Below, one piece after another: positions 1 through 4,641 of a DNA stretch of 5,532 bases. Under the pieces are notes generated by a model. The model made no database searches. It was not told the DNA's origin and saw only the letters and a list, made by a program, of their open reading frames with translations. The stretch spans positions 1 through 5,532 of the forward strand of contig JAUVDE010000252.1 of the NCBI GenBank assembly GCA_030595485.1. Direction: 5' to 3'. The translations under genes were made by a program, and so were the position numbers. Each line of letters opens with the position of its first letter. The stretch's first letter is position 1. Source of the stretch: Draconibacterium sp. GTDB taxonomy: Bacteria; Bacteroidota; Bacteroidia; Bacteroidales; Prolixibacteraceae.

Positions 1-633
1 ATTTTCGGCGCCATCAACTACCCCACTTTGCAATGCAGTATAAAGTTCTCCAAATGAAATTGGTGTTGGCGAACCTCCCAAAGCTTTTACCATTTCCATG
101 GCAGTTTGGCTTTTCATCACTCGGATTTTCATTCCGGTTAAGTCGTCGGGCGTATTTATTGGTTTATCGATAGTGTAGAAACTTCGAAAACCTGCATCGT
201 AGAAACAAAGTCCACGAATCCAAAACTCTTCGGTTCCGAGCAACATTTCGTTGCCAATTTCGCCATCGAAAACGTTAAACGAATGTTGTTGCGAACGGAA
301 AACATAAGGCAAACCCAGTGCTTTAAATTTGGGCGTAAAACCCTCCATTACTGCTGCCGAAACTTTAGTAATAGCCAAACTACCAATTTGCAATAGCTCT
401 ACACATTGCTGTTCAGAGCCTAATTGTCCACTGGGATAAATGTCGAGACTAAGTTTACCTCCGGATTTTTCTTCCAGACGCTTGGCCATAAACGCCATTC
501 CTTTGTGAACCGGGTGACTTGGGTCGAGACCATGCGCTAATTTAAGCACTTTGTGATTTTTGGTTTGTGCACATCCCAAAAGAAATACAGCCACCGCAAC
601 TACAACGAGTACTTTGGATAAGTTTTGTTTCAT
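1..633 (-). CDS. dctP: TRAP transporter solute-binding lipoprotein DctP, N-terminal part (C-terminus beyond left edge)
   Basis: The visible 211 residues are the first part of a periplasmic receptor of a tripartite (TRAP) transporter, a family of roughly 320-350 residues that binds organic acids and hands them to DctQ/DctM membrane subunits. The start at 633 gives a lipoprotein signal: basic MKQNLSK, a hydrophobic stretch at residues 8-19, and the lipobox LLGC with the lipidated Cys21. Family marks are LAHGLDPSHPVHKG (32-45), YPSGQLGSEQQ (66-76), GMKIRV (167-172), whose Arg171 aligns with the conserved carboxylate-binding arginine, and ELYTALQSGVVDGAEN (196-211), the classic DctP segment. The frame stays open to base 1, so the gene is cut by the window, not broken. 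The substrate cannot be read from the sequence; a hexuronate is inferred from the downstream position after uxaE, uxaC, kdgK and eda. The gap upstream holds terminator-like hairpins, so it may have its own promoter, although I found no convincing one. The family call is very safe; the substrate is not. Confidence 0.93.
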   Translation of the reverse strand, partial: MKQNLSKVLVVVAVAVFLLGCAQTKNHKVLKLAHGLDPSHPVHKGMAFMAKRLEEKSGGKLSLDIYPSGQLGSEQQCVELLQIGSLAITKVSAAVMEGFTPKFKALGLPYVFRSQQHSFNVFDGEIGNEMLLGTEEFWIRGLCFYDAGFRSFYTIDKPINTPDDLTGMKIRVMKSQTAMEMVKALGGSPTPISFGELYTALQSGVVDGAEN

Positions 634-649
634 TGTTTAAAAATTGGTT

Positions 650-677
650 GGAAGACGGAAGTCGGAAGTCGGAAGTT
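650..677. repeat. Tandem 7-bp repeat, four copies (GGAAGTC type)
   Basis: Four head-to-tail heptamers lie between dctP and eda, 16 bases upstream of the dctP start: GGAAGAC (650-656), GGAAGTC (657-663), GGAAGTC (664-670) and GGAAGTT (671-677). Units differ at only one or two positions. It lies in the 5' leader region of dctP if the gene is transcribed from further upstream. The 7-bp period and the AAGTC core match another array at 1461-1495. Its function is unknown. Confidence 0.85.
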
Positions 678-726
678 TGTTCCGGTTTACCAATTACCAA
701 TCGTACTCCAGTTTGATTATTATTTC

Positions 727-743
727 AAAACCTTTAAGGTTTT
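727..743 (-). terminator. Perfect AT-rich inverted repeat, possible secondary terminator
   Basis: AAAACCTT (727-734) and AAGGTTTT (736-743) are perfect inverted copies around one central base. As RNA in the minus direction it would form a six-pair AAAACC/GGUUUU stem with a five-base loop, ending in four U that lie within the stem rather than after it. It follows the stronger hairpin at 763-782, downstream of eda, so it could back up termination or act from either strand. Being a near-palindrome, it could equally be a protein-binding site. Confidence 0.4.
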
Positions 744-762
744 ATTGATTTAGGTTTAAATG

Positions 763-782
763 GCTCCGTGTTTCTACGGAGC
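763..782 (-). terminator. Hairpin just after eda, likely intrinsic terminator
   Basis: GCTCCGT (763-769) pairs perfectly with ACGGAGC (776-782) across a six-base loop. In the minus direction the stem begins six bases after the eda stop codon, where eda ends in a tandem TAATAA. It is the most GC-rich structure in any gap here. The downstream tract on the minus strand (CATTTAAACC) is only weakly U-rich, whereas the plus-strand side (GTTTTATTATTTT) is a better tail, so it may work in both directions. Position and stem are clear; termination is inferred. Confidence 0.6.
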
Positions 783-788
783 GTTTTA

Positions 789-1457
789 TTATTTTAATTG
801 CTTGATAATCTTCAATGCTTCTGCACATTTTTCGGTAATGTAGCTATAATTCTTTTCAGCTAATACTTCTTTTGGGAACAATTGTGAACCCATTCCAACA
901 CAGGTTACTCCAGCTCCAAACCATTGTTTCAAGTTGTCTTCGGTTGGCGAAACACCACCGGTTGGCATTATGCTTGCCCATGGCATTGGTCCTTTTACGG
1001 CTGCAACAAAACTTGGTCCGCCCACTTGCGAACCAGGGAAGATTTTTACTACTTCTGCACCCAATTCGTGTGCTCTGCCAATTTCAGTTACCGAACCACA
1101 ACCGGGACTCCAGGCAATTTTGCGTTTGTTACAAACTCGTGCTGTTGCCTCATCGATTAACGGAGCCACAACAAAGTTAGTTCCTAAAGCAATGTACATG
1201 GCAGCTGTTGCGTCATCTACAATCGAACCAACTCCCATAATCATTTCGGGGCAGTTTTCAATTGCCCATTTGTTAAGCTCGGCAAAAGTTAATGTTGCAA
1301 AATCGCCACGGTTGGTGAATTCGAATACTCGCGCACCACCATCGTAACATGCTTTTACAACTGCTTTACAAACGTCAATATCTTTATGATAGAATACCGG
1401 AACCATGCCCGTTTCTTTCATTGTTAATGCTACTTCTATTCTTGAAAATCGTGCCAT
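789..1457 (-). CDS. eda: KDPG aldolase (2-dehydro-3-deoxy-6-phosphogluconate aldolase)
   Basis: This cytoplasmic class I aldolase cleaves 2-keto-3-deoxy-6-phosphogluconate to pyruvate and glyceraldehyde 3-phosphate, the last step of hexuronate breakdown and of the Entner-Doudoroff route. The 222 residues match the usual length of about 205-225. Visible motifs, in order: VFEFTNRG (44-51) with the catalytic Glu46; GVGS (75-78); SPGCGSVTE (117-125); VVKIFPGS (136-143) with Schiff-base Lys138; PTGGV (165-169), the phosphate-binding turn; and GMGSQLF (188-194). The family also contains KHG (4-hydroxy-2-oxoglutarate) aldolases, and the two activities often overlap; the KDG kinase next upstream favours KDPG. 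The start ATG at 1457 is preceded by TTTGACTTAGATT with no Shine-Dalgarno, normal for Bacteroidota. It is separated from kdgK by 536 bases containing a broken gene, so co-transcription with kdgK is uncertain. A hairpin follows directly after the stop. Confidence 0.95.
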   Translation of the reverse strand: MARFSRIEVALTMKETGMVPVFYHKDIDVCKAVVKACYDGGARVFEFTNRGDFATLTFAELNKWAIENCPEMIMGVGSIVDDATAAMYIALGTNFVVAPLIDEATARVCNKRKIAWSPGCGSVTEIGRAHELGAEVVKIFPGSQVGGPSFVAAVKGPMPWASIMPTGGVSPTEDNLKQWFGAGVTCVGMGSQLFPKEVLAEKNYSYITEKCAEALKIIKQLK

Positions 1458-1460
1458 AAT

Positions 1461-1495
1461 CTAAGTCAAAATTTAAAAGTCAAAAGTCAAAAAGC
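1461..1495. repeat. Tandem 7-bp repeat array (AAAAGTC type)
   Basis: Five units in the same 7-bp register lie four bases from the eda start: CTAAGTC (1461-1467), AAAATTT (1468-1474), AAAAGTC (1475-1481), AAAAGTC (1482-1488) and AAAAAGC (1489-1495). The middle two are identical and the outer ones have drifted. It would form the untranslated leader of eda. It shares period and AAGTC core with the array at 650-677 and, in inverted orientation, resembles the array at 1963-1990 on the other side of the broken gene. Confidence 0.75.
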
Positions 1496-1544
1496 TCACC
1501 TTGCAAATCCCCATGTCTACTGGATTTACTTATTTGCTTTTGAC
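1486..1544 (-). other. Nested inverted repeats at the 3' end of the broken gene
   Basis: The outer arms are GTCAAAAAGC (1486-1495) and GCTTTTGAC (1536-1544), complementary apart from one extra A. Inside them AAATCC (1505-1510) and GGATTT (1522-1527) form a second, shorter stem. In the minus direction the structure covers the natural stop codon of the pseudogene (1526-1528) and runs into a T-rich stretch (TTTTTGACTTTT), so it may be the original terminator of that gene or the edge of an inserted module. The stems are AT-rich and the outer loop is about 40 bases, so folding is uncertain. Confidence 0.35.
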
Positions 1545-1885
1545 CTGACTACAATACTTCCTAATATCTTTTTTAATTCAACTGATTCATTTATCAAATA
1601 AGTCAACTCTACTTTATTCTTTTCTTCAAGAGAAATTGTTGCTTCAATAATACGAAGCCAATAATTGCTTTCGCGCATTTCTCTTAAAGAGATTTCTGTT
1701 TTATAAATAAAATCTGCTTTTGAAGAACCTGCTTGTGCTTCTTCGTAGTTTGCTCCAGGCGAGGTTACAGATTTTTACAACTGAAATCGAATATTATTGA
1801 ACTCTGCACTATCTGGTAAATTCCTCAAAAACTTTATACTTCTTACTGCAAAGGCAAACAATCGGTCTGGTAAATCATTCTTCAT
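1526..1885 (-). pseudogene. Four-helix-bundle protein (23S rRNA intervening-sequence family), broken by one in-frame stop
   Basis: Reading from the ATG at 1885 gives MKNDLPDRLFAFAVRSIKFL, then RNLPDSAEFNNIRFQL, then a TAA stop at codon 37 (1775-1777). The same frame continues without a shift through KSVTSPGANYEEAQAGSSKA, DFIYKTEISLREMRESNYWL and RIIEATISLEEKNKVELTYL to a normal TAA at 1526-1528. The total of 119 codons is typical of the TIGR02436-type four-helix-bundle proteins, and the motifs F-A-V--I-FLRNLP, GANYEEAQ-GSSKADF and SLREMRESNYWLRI are characteristic. A Leu or Ile codon is expected at the stop (TTA to TAA is one change). These proteins have no established enzymatic activity; relatives are encoded in 23S rRNA insertions or stand alone, and one is a diversity-generating-retroelement accessory protein. 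It has no link to sugar metabolism and looks like a passenger. It could instead be a sequencing error, which read data would show. Confidence 0.85.
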
Positions 1886-1932
1886 ATTGCTATATTGTTT
1901 GATTTATTTTTTAAAACCTTTCAAATTTGCTA

Positions 1933-1961
1933 CAAAAGCGACAATGCTGTATATCCTCAAA
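1933..1961 (-). promoter_or_regulatory. Weak promoter candidate upstream of the broken gene
   Basis: On the minus strand TTTG (1958-1961) is followed after 17 bases by CGCTTTTG (1933-1940), which keeps the TTTG half but not the TA of the Bacteroidota -7 consensus TAnnTTTG. It lies about 50 bases before the ATG at 1885. It could be the decayed promoter of the pseudogene or chance in AT-rich DNA. Confidence 0.2.
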
Positions 1962-1962
1962 C

Positions 1963-1990
1963 TTTTGCCTTTTTACTTTCTACTTTTTAC
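1963..1990. repeat. Tandem 7-bp repeat array (TTTTTAC type)
   Basis: Four heptamers in register directly follow the kdgK stop codon: TTTTGCC (1963-1969), TTTTTAC (1970-1976), TTTCTAC (1977-1983) and TTTTTAC (1984-1990). Read on the minus strand the unit is GTAAAAA, close to the AAAAGTC unit at 1461-1495, so the two arrays border the broken gene as loose inverted copies. No terminator hairpin is visible between kdgK and this array. Confidence 0.75.
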
Positions 1991-1993
1991 TTG

Positions 1994-3031
1994 TTAACGC
2001 GCTACTCTTCCCGAAGCATCGCCACCCATTAACTTTTCAACTTCGTCAACAGTTACCTGGTTGAAATCGCCATAAATGGTATGTTTTAAACATGAAGCTG
2101 CTACGGCAAAGTTTAATGCTTGTTGGTCGTCGCCTTCGTAAGTAAGTAATCCGTAGATTAAACCACCCATAAACGAGTCGCCACCACCTACACGGTCAAC
2201 AATGTGGGTAATTTGGTATCCCGGAGATTCAAACAAAGTTTTTCCATCCCAAAGTACACCAGCCCATGTATTATGATTAGCGTTAATCGAACCACGTAAA
2301 GTTGTAATTACCTTCTTTACACGTGGGTATTTTACCATAATTTGTTTTGAAACCGACTCGTAAGCAGCTCCTTCAACATGACCAGCGGTTACATCAACTC
2401 CTTCAGGATGAATCCCTAAAGCCATTGCTGCATCTTCCTCATTACCTAAAACCACATCGGTTCCAGCAACCAAGGCTGGCATTACTTCGCCACACGATTT
2501 TCCGTATTTCCACAAGTTTTTGCGGTAATTCAAATCGCACGAAACGGTTACACCCATTTTATTTGCAACGTTAATAGCTTCCAAACAAGCATCGGCAGCA
2601 CCTTGCGAAATGGCTGGTGTAATTCCGGTCCAGTGAAACCATTCTACTCCTTCAAATACTTTTTCCCAGTTAATCATTCCCAGCTTAATTTCTGAAATAG
2701 CCGAATTTGCACGATCGTAAATCACTTTACTTCCACGGCTTACAGCTCCGGTTTCTAGAAAATAAATTCCAAGGCGATCACCCCCATAAATTACTTTATC
2801 GGTACTAACACCGTACTTTTGTAATTCCATGGTACAAGCACGTCCAATATCATTCTTTGGAATACGCGATACAAATTCAACATCGATTCCATAGTTTGCC
2901 AAAGAAACAGCAACGTTAGCTTCACCACCACCGTAGGTAGCTACAAATTCTTTCGATTGGGCAATTCTTAAATAACCCGGTGTTGACAGACGCAACATTA
3001 TTTCGCCAAAGGTGACTACTTTCTTACTCAT
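1994..3031 (-). CDS. kdgK: 2-keto-3-deoxygluconate kinase (PfkB/ribokinase family)
   Basis: The enzyme phosphorylates 2-keto-3-deoxygluconate with ATP to give KDPG, the substrate of the aldolase encoded downstream; it is cytoplasmic. The 345 residues fit the KDG-kinase branch of the PfkB family. Visible marks: GEIMLRLSTPG near the N-terminus (9-19); the glycine-rich substrate-side signature GGGEANVAVSLANYG (34-48); D-x-N-x-R as DLNYR (166-170), typical of KDG/sugar-acid kinases; GNEED (196-200); and the C-terminal signature DRVGGGDSFMGG (279-290), with catalytic base Asp285 and the anion hole formed by GGGD. Other PfkB kinases such as fructokinases share the signatures, but the neighbours uxaC and eda and the DLNYR motif favour KDG. 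The ATG at 3031 gives the usual N-terminus and is preceded by AAAATATTATATA with no Shine-Dalgarno. A Bacteroidota -7 box and an overlapping LacI-type palindrome lie 19-38 bases upstream, so this gene probably has its own inducible promoter in addition to any read-through from uxaC. Confidence 0.94.
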   Translation of the reverse strand: MSKKVVTFGEIMLRLSTPGYLRIAQSKEFVATYGGGEANVAVSLANYGIDVEFVSRIPKNDIGRACTMELQKYGVSTDKVIYGGDRLGIYFLETGAVSRGSKVIYDRANSAISEIKLGMINWEKVFEGVEWFHWTGITPAISQGAADACLEAINVANKMGVTVSCDLNYRKNLWKYGKSCGEVMPALVAGTDVVLGNEEDAAMALGIHPEGVDVTAGHVEGAAYESVSKQIMVKYPRVKKVITTLRGSINANHNTWAGVLWDGKTLFESPGYQITHIVDRVGGGDSFMGGLIYGLLTYEGDDQQALNFAVAASCLKHTIYGDFNQVTVDEVEKLMGGDASGRVAR

Positions 3032-3049
3032 TATATAATATTTTGTTTA

Positions 3050-3063
3050 TGCAATCGATTGCA
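3050..3063. promoter_or_regulatory. LacI/GalR-type operator palindrome upstream of kdgK
   Basis: TGCAATCGATTGCA is a perfect 14-bp palindrome with a central CG. It fits the general LacI-family operator pattern TGnAAnCGnTTnCA at every fixed position. It begins 19 bases upstream of the kdgK ATG and shares its first two bases (minus-strand reading) with the end of the -7 box TATCTTTG, so a bound protein would cover the transcription start and block initiation. Hexuronate genes are often controlled by LacI- or GntR-family repressors; the regulator itself is not in this window. The palindrome is seen directly; the family assignment is inferred from the pattern. Confidence 0.72.
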
Positions 3064-3069
3064 AAGATA
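3062..3069 (-). promoter_or_regulatory. Bacteroidota -7 promoter element for kdgK
   Basis: TATCTTTG on the minus strand matches the Bacteroidota -7 consensus TAnnTTTG exactly and would place the transcript start within the palindrome at 3050-3063, giving a leader of about 20-30 bases. The -33 partner is poor: the base run expected about 19-20 bases upstream reads TGTA instead of TTTG, and the nearest TTG (3081-3083) is only 11 bases away. A weak -33 would be compatible with an activator or simply with a modest promoter. Confidence 0.6.
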
Positions 3070-3095
3070 TTATTCTTGAACAATTTTTTACATTC

Positions 3096-3109
3096 TGCAA
3101 TCAATTTAG
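3096..3109. promoter_or_regulatory. Possible second, half operator site
   Basis: TGCAATC at 3096-3102 repeats the left half of the palindrome at 3050-3063 exactly, 46 bases away, but the matching right half (AATTTAG) keeps only three of seven bases. It might be a weak auxiliary operator for repressor looping or cooperative binding, or a chance match in AT-rich DNA just after the uxaC stop codon. Confidence 0.25.
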
Positions 3110-3118
3110 AACCAATCT

Positions 3119-4522
3119 TTAAGCAAAATTAAAATAGGCTTTGGCGTTGTTAAAACTAATATCCTCCACCATTTTACCTAACAATTCCATATCATAAGGA
3201 ATCTCTCCATTTTCAACATCGTTACCCAATAAATTACAAAGCGTACGTCGGAAATACTCGTGACGTGTGTAGGACAAGAAGCTTCGCGAATCGGTTAGCA
3301 TTCCAACAAAACGACTTAACAAACCAAGGTTTGAAAGTGCATTCATTTGTTTTTCCATGCCATCCTTTTGATCAAGAAACCACCAACCCGAACCAAACTG
3401 CATTTTGCCCGGCGACGAACCATCCTGGAAGTTTCCAATCATTGTTCCAATCAATTCATTGTCACGCGGATTGATATTGTATAATATGGTTTTTGCTAAT
3501 TTGTTATCCATATCCAAACGATTAAGAAACTTTGAGAGTGGCTTTGCAACGTCAAAATCTCCGATGGAATCGAAACCAACATCAGCACCTAATTTATTAA
3601 ATAAACGTGTGCTGTTATTTCGTACAACACCATAGTGATATTGTTGCGTCCATCCTCGCGAATGGTCCATAATTCCAAATTCATATAGCATACAAGATTT
3701 AAACTTCAGAATTTCCTCTTCAGTTAAATCTGCTCCTCCTCTAACTTTTTCGAAAATTTGCTCAATTTCGGTTTCTGTGTAATCTTCAGCTATAAAAGTC
3801 TCCAGTCCGTGGTCGCTTAAACGACAGCCATTCTGATGAAAAAACTCATGACGATTATCCAAAGCATCCATTAAATTGGTAAATGTCGAAATATTCATTC
3901 CTGCTGCTTCTTCCAATTTATCAAGGTATACATTATAAACTGAAGCGTTTTCAGCAGCCATTGCTTTATCAGGACGCCAAGCTGGAAGAACAGCGGTTTC
4001 GAAACCACTTGCTTTTATGGCACGATGATGTACCAAGGAATCTATTGGATCGTCGGTGGTACAAATGGTATGTACATTTGCCATTTTTATAATTCCACGG
4101 CTCGAATATTCAGGTGTTTGCAATTTCGCATTACATTCATCCCAAATCTCTTTTGCAGTTTCCGGACTTAAAATCTTATCTATTCCAAAGAACTTTTTAA
4201 GTTCTAAATGAGTCCAATGATACAAAGGATTTCGCAAAGTATTCGGTACTGTTTCTGCCCACTTTTCAAATTTCTCCCAATCGCTGGCTTCGCCTGTACA
4301 GTATTTCTCCGCGACTCCATTCGAACGCATTCCGCGCCACTTATAATGGTCGCCGGCTAACCAAATCTCGGTTAAATTATTAAAGCGCCTGTCTTCTGCA
4401 ATTTCCTGTGGATTTATATGACAGTGATAATCAAATATTGGCATGTTTGCCGCATGATTGTGGTATAATTCCTTTGCAACATCGGTTTGCAACAGGAAGT
4501 CTTTGTCCATGAATTTTTTCAT
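3119..4522 (-). CDS. uxaC: Uronate isomerase (glucuronate/galacturonate isomerase)
   Basis: UxaC isomerises D-galacturonate to D-tagaturonate and D-glucuronate to D-fructuronate, the first cytoplasmic step of hexuronate use. It belongs to the amidohydrolase superfamily. The 467 residues match the roughly 470 of the E. coli enzyme, and the alignment from memory is strong along the whole length. Motifs: FDYHCHINPQ (30-39) with metal-ligand-type His33 and His35; GDHYKWR (57-63); NPLYHWTHLEL (98-108); CTTDDPIDSL (154-163); LPAWRPDKA (179-187); SDHGLE (236-241); GWTQQYHYG (290-298); GFDSIGD (316-322); NPRDNE (351-356); GKMQFGSGWWF (372-382); MLTDSRSFLSYTRHEYFRR (408-426), which includes the late conserved aspartate Asp410. 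The ATG at 4522 (MKKFMDKDFL) fits the family N-terminus; Met5 is a less likely alternative. Upstream bases are A-rich without a Shine-Dalgarno. It lies between uxaE and kdgK, and no terminator hairpin follows it, so read-through into kdgK is plausible. Confidence 0.98.
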   Translation of the reverse strand: MKKFMDKDFLLQTDVAKELYHNHAANMPIFDYHCHINPQEIAEDRRFNNLTEIWLAGDHYKWRGMRSNGVAEKYCTGEASDWEKFEKWAETVPNTLRNPLYHWTHLELKKFFGIDKILSPETAKEIWDECNAKLQTPEYSSRGIIKMANVHTICTTDDPIDSLVHHRAIKASGFETAVLPAWRPDKAMAAENASVYNVYLDKLEEAAGMNISTFTNLMDALDNRHEFFHQNGCRLSDHGLETFIAEDYTETEIEQIFEKVRGGADLTEEEILKFKSCMLYEFGIMDHSRGWTQQYHYGVVRNNSTRLFNKLGADVGFDSIGDFDVAKPLSKFLNRLDMDNKLAKTILYNINPRDNELIGTMIGNFQDGSSPGKMQFGSGWWFLDQKDGMEKQMNALSNLGLLSRFVGMLTDSRSFLSYTRHEYFRRTLCNLLGNDVENGEIPYDMELLGKMVEDISFNNAKAYFNFA

Positions 4523-4541
4523 CGTCTTTTATCTTTTAACT

Positions 4542-4606
4542 CTATTGATTTCTATGTTTCTATTGTGGTAAAATATTCAACCACATAGACACATAGTTCA
4601 CAATAG
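4542..4606. repeat. Long imperfect inverted repeat between uxaE and uxaC
   Basis: The left arm (4542-4568) and right arm (4581-4606) pair in blocks: CTATTG/CAATAG, CTATGT/ACATAG, TCTA/TAGA and TGTGG/CCACA, about 21 base pairs in all, interrupted by a 4x4 internal loop, one mismatch and one bulged T, around a 12-base AT-rich centre. The right arm also contains the short direct repeat CACATAGA-CACATAG. It fills over half of the 119-base gap and would be in the uxaE-uxaC transcript. It has no U-tract after it in the minus direction, so it is not an ordinary intrinsic terminator. From memory, CACATAGACACATAG-like DNA recurs between genes in Bacteroidota; a dispersed intergenic repeat is my best guess. 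Confidence 0.7.
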
Positions 4607-4641
4607 TTTTAATTTATCAGCCAACATAAAACTTAAAATAA

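Noticed and set aside
934..1347. Plus-strand open frame of 137 codons across eda, with shorter overlapping frames at 872-1180 and 924-1160
   Set aside because: It lies opposite the eda gene, whose catalytic motifs are all present on the minus strand; the plus-strand translations are low-complexity and resemble no family I know.
1458..1475. Promoter for eda based on TAAATTTTG on the minus strand just before the start
   Set aside because: It has three instead of two bases between TA and TTTG, lies too close to the ATG, and is made of heptamer-repeat units, so it has no independent support.
1461..1990. CRISPR array or transposon in the repeat-rich kdgK-eda gap
   Set aside because: The repeats are 7-bp tandem units without spacers, and there is no transposase, clean terminal inverted repeat or target duplication.
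1797..1997. Plus-strand open frame of 66 codons over the kdgK-eda gap
   Set aside because: It runs antisense across the first part of the four-helix-bundle pseudogene and the T-rich heptamer array; its Phe/Leu-rich ending comes from the repeat, not from a membrane protein.
4474..4492. TTGCAA-containing inverted repeat within the uxaC coding region, resembling the kdgK operator
   Set aside because: The half-sites are spaced too far apart for the TGnAAnCGnTTnCA pattern and the bases encode the conserved LLQTDVAKE segment of UxaC, so coding constraint explains them.
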